Source of the DNA: Hyphomicrobiales bacterium
Lineage (GTDB): Bacteria; Pseudomonadota; Alphaproteobacteria; Rhizobiales; Rhizobiaceae
Length of the DNA: 52,070 nucleotides
Direction: 5' to 3'
Assembly (NCBI GenBank): GCA_900465675.1
Contig: UBJR01000016.1
Coordinates: 1-52,070 of the forward strand
Shown here: piece by piece, positions 24,136 to 31,132 of the stretch
Numbering within the stretch: position 1 is the stretch's first letter
How the letters are laid out: each line of letters begins with the position of its first letter
The notes under the pieces: generated by a model
The model's input: only the letters and a program-made list of their open reading frames with translations
Told to the model about the DNA's origin: nothing
Databases searched by the model: none
Translations under genes and position numbers: made by a program

Positions 24136-24174
24136 CCAAGCCTCACATTAGAATGCGTATTCGGTGATGAAAAA

Positions 24175-24251
24175 TGGTAGCGGGGGGCGGAATTGAACCG
24201 CCGACCTCAGGGTTATGAATCCTGCGCTCTCACCAACTGAGCTACCCAGCC
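24175..24251 (-). tRNA. tRNA-Met (anticodon CAT)
   Basis: The 77-nt minus-strand cloverleaf includes an encoded CCA. It has GGCTGGG at the 5' end, a D-arm GCTC...GAGC, an anticodon loop TTCATAA, a T-arm GGCGG-TTCAATT-CCGCC and CCCCGCT-A-CCA at the 3' end. The 5' G (not C) with a standard D-arm suggests an elongator type rather than an initiator. Two stem positions do not pair (4-69 T/C in the acceptor, 31-39 A/C in the anticodon stem). A tRNA-Ile2 with a CAT anticodon, which TilS would modify, cannot be excluded. Confidence 0.85.
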
Positions 24252-24382
24252 ACACCATCCGGACAAGACATTCGCAAAGCGGCGGCCTGTCGGATGAGCG
24301 GGTTATTAAGAGCGTCTCGGCTTTGTGTCAAGCACGTGAAGGAGAAAAAGGGAGCGCTGCAGCATGGCTTTTCCCAACAATT

Positions 24383-25582
24383 TCACGCAGCCACCGGCTG
24401 GCTCAGAAGTGCTTTCAGCGAAGCTTCCGCTGCGGGCTCGCGTTCCGAGCGTTCGATGAAGCCGCCGCCGAAAACGCGGGCGTCATCGCCCGGCGCCGAA
24501 TAGAGCGCGCAGGCCTGGCCCGGCGCGATACCGGCTTCGCCGACGGTCAGATCGACATAGATGCCCGATGCGTCGGCGCGCAGCACCGCCGGTTCCGGCA
24601 CACGGGTGGAGCGCACCTTGGCATAGCAGGCGAAGCCTTCGCCGGCAGCAGCCTGCAACAGCGGTTCGTCGCCCAGCCAGTTGACGTCGCGCAGATAGAC
24701 GCGGTGGGTTTCCAGCGCTTCCTTGGGGCCGACGATGACGCGGCGCGAGCGCGCGTCGAGATAGACGACATAGAGCGGGTCGCCAGTGGCGACGCCGATG
24801 CCGCGGCGCTGGCCGATCGTATAATGCAGGATACCGTCATGACGGCCGAGCACGCGGCCGTCGAGATGAACGATCTCGCCCGCCAGCGCCGCATTTGGCT
24901 TCAGCTTGTTGATGACATCGGAATACTTGCCCTGCGGCACGAAACAGATGTCCTGGCTGTCGGCCTTCTTGGCGACGACGAGGCCCATCTCTTCGGCAAG
25001 CTTGCGCGTTTCAGACTTCGGCAGACCGCCCAGCGGAAAGCGCAGATAATCGATCTGCTCCTGCGTCGTCGCGAACAGGAAGTAGCTCTGGTCGCGATCG
25101 GCATCGGCAGGGCGATAGAGCGCTCTGCGTCCCGGCGCGCCGCTCGCAGGATTGGGCCGCGAGCGGATGTAATGGCCGGTGGCCAAGGCATCGGCCCCGA
25201 GCTCCTTGGCGGTTTCCAGCAAATCGGCGAACTTGACGGTCTGGTTGCAGGACACGCAGGGGATCGGCGTTTCACCGGCCACATAGCTTTCCATGAACGG
25301 GTTGATCACCGTATCGCGAAAGCGCTTTTCATAATCGAGCACGTAATGCGGAATACCGAGCGTCTCGCAGACGCGGCGCGCATCGTCGATATCCTGACCG
25401 GCGCAGCACGAACCGGCGCGGTGAACGGCGGCGCCATGATCGTAAAGCTGCAGGGTGATGCCGAGAACGTCATAGCCCTGGCGTTTCAGAATCCCGGCCA
25501 CGACGGAACTGTCGACGCCGCCCGACATGGCAACGACGACACGGGTGTCTTCCGGCTTCTTGTCAAAATCCAGTGTATTCAC
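24383..25582 (-). CDS. mnmA: tRNA-specific 2-thiouridylase MnmA
   Basis: MnmA adds sulfur to U34 of glutamate, lysine and glutamine tRNAs. This 399-residue protein has the PP-loop VVVAMSGGVDSSVVAG, the catalytic Cys in GSCCAGQDIDDAR-type and IPCVSCNQTVKF contexts, and GHYIRS, DQSYFLF, KADSQDICFVPQG and YTIGQRRGIGV in the expected order. The GTG at 25582 gives a normal-length protein starting about a dozen residues before the PP-loop strand. The open frame to 25645 is a less likely start. The ribosome-binding site is poor. It stands alone downstream of no obvious partner. Confidence 0.93.
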   Translation of the reverse strand: MNTLDFDKKPEDTRVVVAMSGGVDSSVVAGILKRQGYDVLGITLQLYDHGAAVHRAGSCCAGQDIDDARRVCETLGIPHYVLDYEKRFRDTVINPFMESYVAGETPIPCVSCNQTVKFADLLETAKELGADALATGHYIRSRPNPASGAPGRRALYRPADADRDQSYFLFATTQEQIDYLRFPLGGLPKSETRKLAEEMGLVVAKKADSQDICFVPQGKYSDVINKLKPNAALAGEIVHLDGRVLGRHDGILHYTIGQRRGIGVATGDPLYVVYLDARSRRVIVGPKEALETHRVYLRDVNWLGDEPLLQAAAGEGFACYAKVRSTRVPEPAVLRADASGIYVDLTVGEAGIAPGQACALYSAPGDDARVFGGGFIERSEREPAAEASLKALLSQPVAA

Positions 25583-25798
25583 GTCCGACTGCCAAATTCT
25601 GCGCGAGTTCCACGATTGATGCCACCGGCATACTTTGCGCTGCAAATACGGCCGGTTTCAATGCGTCCGGCGGGCTCGTCCGCCGGGCTTTCCGTGCCGC
25701 TGGATATAGAAAGGATTGGCCGCCCACGCAAGGGGCAGCCGCCACAGCCGGAATTCGGCCAGCGTCGTGACGAGTGAGCGGCCTATGCCGCGCAGAAT

Positions 25799-26926
25799 TC
25801 AGTTCTCCAGGCAGGGATCGGCAAAGAGAAAACCTTTCAGCGCGCCGGAGAGCGTCTTGCCGACCACGACCAGCCAGATCATCGCAAGCGCCGCCACCAG
25901 CACGCCGCCGAAACTTGTCAGCAGCGGAAAGTCGAGCAGCTGGCCCAGCCGCAGCGTAGTAACCGCATAGACGCCGATCGGAAAGGTGAAGGCCCACCAG
26001 CCGAGATTGAACGGCAGCCCTTCGCGCGCATGGCTGACCGTCGTCGCGATGGCGATCGCCAGCCACCAGAGGCCATAGCCCCAGAGCAGAACGGCGCCGA
26101 GCAGGCTAGCGCCAGCCATCGCCGTCGCCAGTTCGCCGAGCCCCTTTGTTTCCAGCACACTGCCGCTATTGGCGGCAAAGAGAGCCAGGCCGAAAGCACC
26201 GGTGCCGATCGGGCCGAGCGCCAGAAAGCTCGTCGCGCTCATATTGGCAGGCGGCAGCTTGTGCAGCGCCATGCGCAGGAAGAGGATCACCAGAATGCCG
26301 AGCGCCAGCGGCACGGAGCAGGCCCAGAGGACATAGCTCGCGAAGAGCATGGTGAATTGCGGCGCACCGGACGGCAGGTGCGCCATCAGCATCGCCCCGC
26401 TGCCGGCGGTCACCTCGGAGGCGACGATAGGCAGCAGCCAGACCGCGGTCATCTGATGGATCGCGTGCTCCTGCCGGGTGAACATGGCAAGTGGAATGGA
26501 AAGGCCGGCAAGGATCGCCAGCGCCGCATCGAACCACCAGAGCGATTGCGCGATATCGATCGCGAGATCCCCGATCAGCGGCTGCCCGAAGATCACGAAG
26601 CCGTTGATGATGGTGGCGAGTCCCATCGGAATGCAGCCAAAGAACATCGAAAGCACCGGATGATCGAAGATCCGGCGCGCATCGCCAGGATAGATGATCC
26701 ACTTCGCCGCATAGATAAGCGAAAGAGCAATGAAGAGCAGGAGGTTCGCCACCCACAGCGTTTCGCCGAGGCTGTAGAGCGCCGGTGCCGATGGAAACTG
26801 CGCCAGGCAGACGGCGAACATCCCGGTGCCCATCGTTGCTGCAAACCAGTTGGGCGTGAAATGCCGGACAAGCCTCAGCCCTTCGCTGGGAACATCACCC
26901 GCACCGGTTTTCATCAGAATGGTCAT
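25799..26926 (-). CDS. TDT-family transporter (tellurite resistance/C4-dicarboxylate, sulfite exporter type)
   Basis: This 375-residue protein has about ten membrane helices. It starts with the VRHFTPNWFAATMGTGMFA segment typical of the TehA/Mae1/Ssu1 family and carries the PIGTGAFG and NLGWWAFTFPIGVYA segments of that family. Members export small anions such as sulfite, or move malate, through a channel-like pore. Substrate cannot be assigned here. The ATG at 26926, after GAGGCG, is preferred to the one at 26941. A LysR-type regulator is transcribed divergently 96 bp away and is the obvious controller. Confidence 0.88.
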   Translation of the reverse strand: MTILMKTGAGDVPSEGLRLVRHFTPNWFAATMGTGMFAVCLAQFPSAPALYSLGETLWVANLLLFIALSLIYAAKWIIYPGDARRIFDHPVLSMFFGCIPMGLATIINGFVIFGQPLIGDLAIDIAQSLWWFDAALAILAGLSIPLAMFTRQEHAIHQMTAVWLLPIVASEVTAGSGAMLMAHLPSGAPQFTMLFASYVLWACSVPLALGILVILFLRMALHKLPPANMSATSFLALGPIGTGAFGLALFAANSGSVLETKGLGELATAMAGASLLGAVLLWGYGLWWLAIAIATTVSHAREGLPFNLGWWAFTFPIGVYAVTTLRLGQLLDFPLLTSFGGVLVAALAMIWLVVVGKTLSGALKGFLFADPCLEN

Positions 26927-27022
26927 TGCCGCTCGCCTCATCTTTCGGCGTCACCAATAGCCCCTTGAATTAATCGCTTCCAACGAATTGTAATTGTAAA
27001 AACGTTCGATAAAATCGATGAA

Positions 27023-27916
27023 ATGACCCTTGAGCAACTCCGCATCTTCGTCGAAGTCGCCGCCCGCCAGCATGTGACCCGCGCCGCCGAATATCTGAAC
27101 ATGACGCAATCGGCCGTCAGCGCCGCAATAACCGCGCTGGAGACCCGCCACGGCGTGACGCTCTTCGACCGCGTCGGCCGCTCGATCGTCCTCAACCGGA
27201 CGGGCCAGCTGTTTCTCAAGGAAGCACAGCAGGTGCTGGCAAGTACCAAGGCAGCGGAGGCGGCCCTGATGGATCTCTCCGGCCTGATGCATGGCGAACT
27301 GTCGATCATCGCCAGCCAGACGGCCGCCGCGCACTGGCTGGCGCCGAAGCTGGCCGCCTATCGCAAGCTCTATCCCGGCATCAAGCTCAATATCGGCATC
27401 GGCAACACCGTCGAAACGGCCGACGCCGTGATGAACGGCAAGACGGAAATCGGACTGATCGAATGGCGCGAGGATCGCCGCGGCGTTTCGGCCCGGCAGG
27501 TTGCGATCGATGAGATGATCGTCATCGTCGGCCGCGGTCACCCCTGGACGGACGGCAAGCCGCGCAGCATCGGCGACTTCCGGCAAACCCCGTGGGTGAT
27601 GCGTGAGGCGGGATCGGGCACGCGGCATGCCTTCGAAAGCATGATCGAGGCAGAGGGTCTCAGTCTCGCCGAGCTTGACGTTACCCTGCAATTGCCCGCC
27701 AACGAGCCGATCATTAGCGCCGTCGAGGCTGGATTGGGAGCGACCTTGATGTCGCGGATCCTCGCCGACCCCTTACTCAAGAGCGGCACCATCGTCGAAG
27801 CGGCCATAAAGCCGCTGCCGCGGCCCTTCTTCCTGCTGCGGCATGAAGAGCGCTATCGCAGCAAGGCAGCAGATGCCTTCGACGCGATGATCTCAACGGT
27901 AGCGGGCGCGCCTTAA
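27023..27916 (+). CDS. LysR-family transcriptional regulator
   Basis: This 297-residue protein has an N-terminal winged helix (LEQLRIFVEVAARQHVTRAA, MTQSAVSAAI) and an effector domain starting near residue 90 with a GIGNTVETADAVMNG segment. The effector domain resembles the CysB/CbbR-like group by eye. It is divergent from the TDT transporter, the classic LysR arrangement, and probably controls it and itself. The AT-rich 96-bp intergenic region has imperfect dyads such as TTCGATAAAATCGA. The 3' end overlaps the convergent GGDEF-EAL gene by 24 bp. Confidence 0.9.
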   Translation: MTLEQLRIFVEVAARQHVTRAAEYLNMTQSAVSAAITALETRHGVTLFDRVGRSIVLNRTGQLFLKEAQQVLASTKAAEAALMDLSGLMHGELSIIASQTAAAHWLAPKLAAYRKLYPGIKLNIGIGNTVETADAVMNGKTEIGLIEWREDRRGVSARQVAIDEMIVIVGRGHPWTDGKPRSIGDFRQTPWVMREAGSGTRHAFESMIEAEGLSLAELDVTLQLPANEPIISAVEAGLGATLMSRILADPLLKSGTIVEAAIKPLPRPFFLLRHEERYRSKAADAFDAMISTVAGAP

Positions 27917-29977
27917 CGGCACATCGCCTTCGATCATCCGCTCGGCGTCGGCCTGTGGCATCGGCTTGCCGAGCAGATAGCCCTGCACTTCCGCGAAGCC
28001 TTCCCGCCGTAGCCTCTGCAGCTGCTCCTCCGTCTCGATGCCTTCGGCAAGCGTCACCGCATTGAACCCTGAGCCGATGCCGGCGACGGCACGGATGATT
28101 GCCAGATTGCCGGGGTCGCTCTCCATGCCGGCGACGAAACTGCGGTCGAGCTTGATCTTGTCGAAGGGAAAGGCCCTCAGATAGCTGAAAGACGAATAGC
28201 CGGTGCCGAAATCGTCGATGGCGATGCGCAGACCGAGCTCCTTCAGGGCCCGAAGCAGCGGCAGGCTCTGTTCGACATCGGCGAGGAAAACGGACTCGGT
28301 GATTTCGATCTCCAGCCGCTGCGCCTGCAATCCGCTGTCGCCGAGCGCCGAAACGACGGTCGCGAGCAGCGTGTTGTGGCGGAACTGGCAGACCGAAAGA
28401 TTGACGGCGATCTTTAGATGTTCGGGCCAGCCGGCTGCAACGCGGCAGGCTTCGCGCAGCACCCATTCGCCGATCGGCACGATCAGCCCGGTTTCTTCGG
28501 CGAGCGGAATGAATTCCATCGGCGCCACAAGTCCTCGGCTCGGGTGATGCCAGCGGATCAATGCTTCGAAACCGGCGAGTTCGCCGCTCGCCGCCTGCAC
28601 GATCGGCTGGTAGTGAAGCTCGAACTGCCGCTTCTCGACGGCATCGCGCAATTCGGCGATGAGCTGATGACGCCGCTCCACTTCAAGGCGCATTTCCGTC
28701 TCGTAGAAACGGTAGGTGGAGCGGCCGCTTTCCTTGGCGGCGTAAAGCGCCAGATCGGCATGCCGCATCAGCACGTCGGCATCGCCGGCATGATCCGGCG
28801 CCAAGGCGACACCGATGCTGCAGGTCACGTGCTCGTTGCTGCCGTCGAGATCGAAAGGCGCGCTGAGCACCGCGAGCAGCTGCTCGGCAAAGCGTCCAGT
28901 CCGGCCGCAATCGCCGGATTTCAACACGATCGCAAACTCGTCGCCGCCTAGGCGCGCCACGAGATCCCCCTCCTCCAGCAGCATCTTCAGCCGCCGCGCC
29001 ACCTGGCAGAGCAGCGCGTCGCCGGCCGCGTGACCCTTGCTGTCGTTGATCAGCTTGAAGTGATCGACATCGAGGTACAGCAGCGCGATCGGCGTCTGCG
29101 CCGTCGCTGCCGCGGCATGGCTCTCGATATGATCGGCAAAAGCCGCGCGGTTCGGCAGCCCGGTGAGGGCATCGTGCATGGCAAGATGCGCAAGGCGCGC
29201 TTCGAAAGCGCGCTCCTCGGTCACGTCCTGCGAGATGCCGAGAAGATAACGGCGCTGACGGCCCTCAGATGCTGGAAGCGCACGCTTCACCGTCTTCAGC
29301 AGACGGTGGCCGCCGCCTTTCTTGGCAATGACCTCCTCGAAGGTGATCGTGATGTCTTCTTCCAGCACCCGTTTGTCCTGCTCGCGGAAAAACCGCGTCT
29401 TGTCGCGAAACACTACGCGGTCGGTCTTGCCGACGATCTCGCGGCCGGGCATTTCGGCAATCGTGGCGCTCTGGCGGTTGAACAGCACATAGCGCCCGTC
29501 GTCTTCCATATCCTTGACGAAGACACCGACCGGCAGGTTATCGACGATGCTGTCAAGCAGTGAGCGAGCGTCAGTGACCTGCCGTCTGGCGGCGTTGACC
29601 TCGGTTCGGTCCTGAACGATGGCAAGAATGGCATTGCCGCCGTCGAAGCGCACCTCGCGCCCGTAGGTCAGCACTTCGAAGGGCTCGCCGCTGGCCTTCA
29701 GATGCGTCCAGCGCTCGGCCCGCTCGATATCGGTCCGGCCCTGAACGGCGCTGACCATCCGCTCCCGCTCGGTCGCGGGCCGGATGTCGAGCACCGTCAT
29801 CCGCGCGAAGGCCTCGGCGGAATAGCCGTAGAGATCATGGGCCGCATCGTTGACGATCAGGAAACGCAGCGTGACGGGATCATAGACCCACATCGGCGAC
29901 GGATGGGTCTCGAACAGCGAACGGAAGTCATCGTTCGGGGCGTGGAAATCATCTGGATTCGTCGTGGTGAAGGCCAT
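27893..29977 (-). CDS. PAS-GGDEF-EAL protein (c-di-GMP turnover)
   Basis: This 694-residue cytoplasmic protein has two N-terminal PAS domains (about residues 15-130 and 140-260, including FETHPSPMWVYDP and DNLPVGVFVKDMED). A GGDEF domain with intact RLGGDEF follows. The EAL domain has GFEALIRWH, IAVNLSVCQFR, EITESVF, DDFGTGYSSFSYL, KLDRSFV and LAEGIET. All signature residues are present, so both synthesis and hydrolysis of cyclic di-GMP are possible. The frame extends upstream to 30046, but the ATG at 29977 starts just before the first PAS domain. No membrane segment is present, so the signal is probably intracellular. Confidence 0.9.
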   Translation of the reverse strand: MAFTTTNPDDFHAPNDDFRSLFETHPSPMWVYDPVTLRFLIVNDAAHDLYGYSAEAFARMTVLDIRPATERERMVSAVQGRTDIERAERWTHLKASGEPFEVLTYGREVRFDGGNAILAIVQDRTEVNAARRQVTDARSLLDSIVDNLPVGVFVKDMEDDGRYVLFNRQSATIAEMPGREIVGKTDRVVFRDKTRFFREQDKRVLEEDITITFEEVIAKKGGGHRLLKTVKRALPASEGRQRRYLLGISQDVTEERAFEARLAHLAMHDALTGLPNRAAFADHIESHAAAATAQTPIALLYLDVDHFKLINDSKGHAAGDALLCQVARRLKMLLEEGDLVARLGGDEFAIVLKSGDCGRTGRFAEQLLAVLSAPFDLDGSNEHVTCSIGVALAPDHAGDADVLMRHADLALYAAKESGRSTYRFYETEMRLEVERRHQLIAELRDAVEKRQFELHYQPIVQAASGELAGFEALIRWHHPSRGLVAPMEFIPLAEETGLIVPIGEWVLREACRVAAGWPEHLKIAVNLSVCQFRHNTLLATVVSALGDSGLQAQRLEIEITESVFLADVEQSLPLLRALKELGLRIAIDDFGTGYSSFSYLRAFPFDKIKLDRSFVAGMESDPGNLAIIRAVAGIGSGFNAVTLAEGIETEEQLQRLRREGFAEVQGYLLGKPMPQADAERMIEGDVPLRRARYR

Positions 29978-30126
29978 GAATCTTATCGGACATTGAAATA
30001 GGACTCTTCCGTTATAAATAAAAAAGCTAAATAAAATCAGAATCATAGCACGCCTAAACTTTAGGCGAAAGCCCGATGAATAGGCATCGTCGTTCTGTAA
30101 AATCTCGGCAAGTGCTTCCCGTCAGC

Positions 30127-30157
30127 GCGCCGGTGACTATTCTTTTGCCACCGGCGC
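30127..30157 (-). terminator. Hairpin downstream of the flavin-fold gene
   Basis: GCGCCGGTG and CACCGGCGC form a perfect 9-bp stem around a 13-nt loop, starting 9 bp past the stop of the 30166-30588 gene. There is no T run, so it may be a weak or Rho-assisted terminator. Confidence 0.4.
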
Positions 30158-30165
30158 TGCATGGC

Positions 30166-30588
30166 CTAGTTCTTCAGCTTGACCTCGCCGTCCTCTTCGC
30201 CACTCCAGTAATGGATGCGATCGGCATGGACCTTGATCATCGCTACGCCCTTGGTGTCGATACCATCCTTGAACCAGTCGTCGAGGTCCTTGGTCCAATG
30301 TTCCTCAAAGGCCTTCTTGTCGCGCACGACCTCGGCTTTACCCTCGACGGCGATCGAGAAGAACTGCTTCCCCTGGAATGTCAGCGAGACCTTGGGGTTA
30401 CGCTCGATATCGGAGACCATGCGCGAATCCGACCATGTGAAATAGTAGGAGTCGCCATCGTAATCGACCTCCCGGTTGTTGCTCATCGGCCGGCCGGCGA
30501 TCGCGCCGCCGTCGGTATGGGTCGATAGCATCGCGACATCGATATCGCGCATCTTCTTGGAAATATCCGCAAGGCTCATCTTCGTCAT
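30166..30588 (-). CDS. Pyridoxamine 5'-phosphate oxidase-like general stress protein
   Basis: This 140-residue protein belongs to the split-barrel FMN-binding group known as general stress protein 26-like. It has IAGRPMS near residue 31, SYYFTWSDSRMVSDIERNP, VSLTFQ and a HADRIHYWSG end. It probably binds a flavin or related cofactor; true PNP oxidase activity is unlikely at this size. The ATG at 30588 follows GGAGGAG at six bases and is preferred to the ATG at 30603. A near-consensus EcfG promoter lies upstream. Confidence 0.85.
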   Translation of the reverse strand: MTKMSLADISKKMRDIDVAMLSTHTDGGAIAGRPMSNNREVDYDGDSYYFTWSDSRMVSDIERNPKVSLTFQGKQFFSIAVEGKAEVVRDKKAFEEHWTKDLDDWFKDGIDTKGVAMIKVHADRIHYWSGEEDGEVKLKN

Positions 30589-30617
30589 GACAGGCTCCTC
30601 CATTGTCCAGTCGAAGA

Positions 30618-30642
30618 AACGGCCACGGCGGTTTTAAGTTCA
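30618..30642 (-). promoter_or_regulatory. Possible EcfG-type promoter of the stress-protein gene
   Basis: On the minus strand TGAAC (30642-30638), 16 bp and CGTT (30621-30618) lie 29 bp before the gene start. One base of the GGAAC box is off, so this is a weak call supported mainly by the gene's family. Confidence 0.35.
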
Positions 30643-31062
30643 ATGATGGTCGTGCATGCATTGGCCGTGATCGGCGAGTATCTCGATGACCCGGCACTGG
30701 TCGACGCGCCCGTGGCAGCAGCCCTCCACCATGGTCTCCAGCTCCGCCTTCAGCGCCGTCAGGCTGCGGATACGCTGCTCGACCTCGATGAGACGGGCCT
30801 TGGCGATGGCATCGGCGGATGCGCAGGATTGATGCGGATCGTCCTGCAGCGTCAGCAGCGCCCGGATGGCATCGACCTCGAAACCGAGCTCGCGCGCGTG
30901 CCGCACGAAGGCCAGCCGCCGGATATCCGACACTTCATACGAGCGCTGGTTGCCCTCGCTACGGCTTGGGGCAGCCAGCAATCCGATGCTTTCGTAATAG
31001 CGGATCGTCGGCACCTTGACGCCACTCTGACGCGCGGCATCTCCAATGGTGATTTTTTTCAT
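30640..31062 (-). CDS. MerR-family metal-responsive regulator (ZntR/CadR type)
   Basis: This 140-residue activator has an N-terminal MerR winged helix (MKKITIGDAARQSGVKVPTIRYYE region), a dimerisation helix and a metal loop. C80, the pair C115-C116 in GCCHG and C123 match the divalent-metal (Zn, Cd, Pb) pattern of ZntR and CadR. The C-terminus adds C135 and a HDHH tail. It is divergent from the zntA-like ATPase, with an operator between them. The ATG at 31062 (after GAGGCG) is preferred to the one at 31077. Which metal it prefers cannot be read. Confidence 0.9.
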   Translation of the reverse strand: MKKITIGDAARQSGVKVPTIRYYESIGLLAAPSRSEGNQRSYEVSDIRRLAFVRHARELGFEVDAIRALLTLQDDPHQSCASADAIAKARLIEVEQRIRSLTALKAELETMVEGCCHGRVDQCRVIEILADHGQCMHDHH

Positions 31063-31071
31063 GATCGCCTC

Positions 31072-31102
31072 TTGCACCTCTAGTGACTAGAGGATGTAGG
31101 AA
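31072..31102 (+). promoter_or_regulatory. MerR-type operator and promoter of zntA
   Basis: TTGCAC (31072-31077) and TAGGAA (31097-31102) are 19 bp apart, the over-long spacing typical of MerR-activated promoters. The spacer holds a perfect 8-bp inverted repeat CCTCTAGT-G-ACTAGAGG (31077-31093). The metal-loaded regulator would untwist this DNA to fire zntA. Confidence 0.75.
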
Positions 31103-31132
31103 GAAAACCGGTAGAAGACAAGGAACCGGATC

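Larger units (their letters stand above)
23721..24174. other. Intergenic stretch with degraded sequence between GGDEF-EAL gene and tRNA
   Basis: No convincing gene fills these 454 bp. A frame starting at the ATG at 23848 begins like a lipoprotein or secreted protein (MKKIIVACLLAG) but stops after 20 codons. A different frame stays open after it, which suggests a frameshifted remnant. The part from 24040 onward is less GC-rich than its neighbours. A strong terminator lies at 23976-24009, which only makes sense if something was once, or is, transcribed into it. Confidence 0.5.

Noticed and set aside
23757..24167. 136-codon plus-strand frame in the interval before the tRNA
   Set aside because: It runs through the strong terminator at 23976-24009, has no ribosome-binding site and no domain; it is treated as non-coding remnant sequence.
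24215..25777. 520-codon plus-strand frame over the tRNA and mnmA
   Set aside because: It crosses a tRNA gene and is antisense to mnmA.
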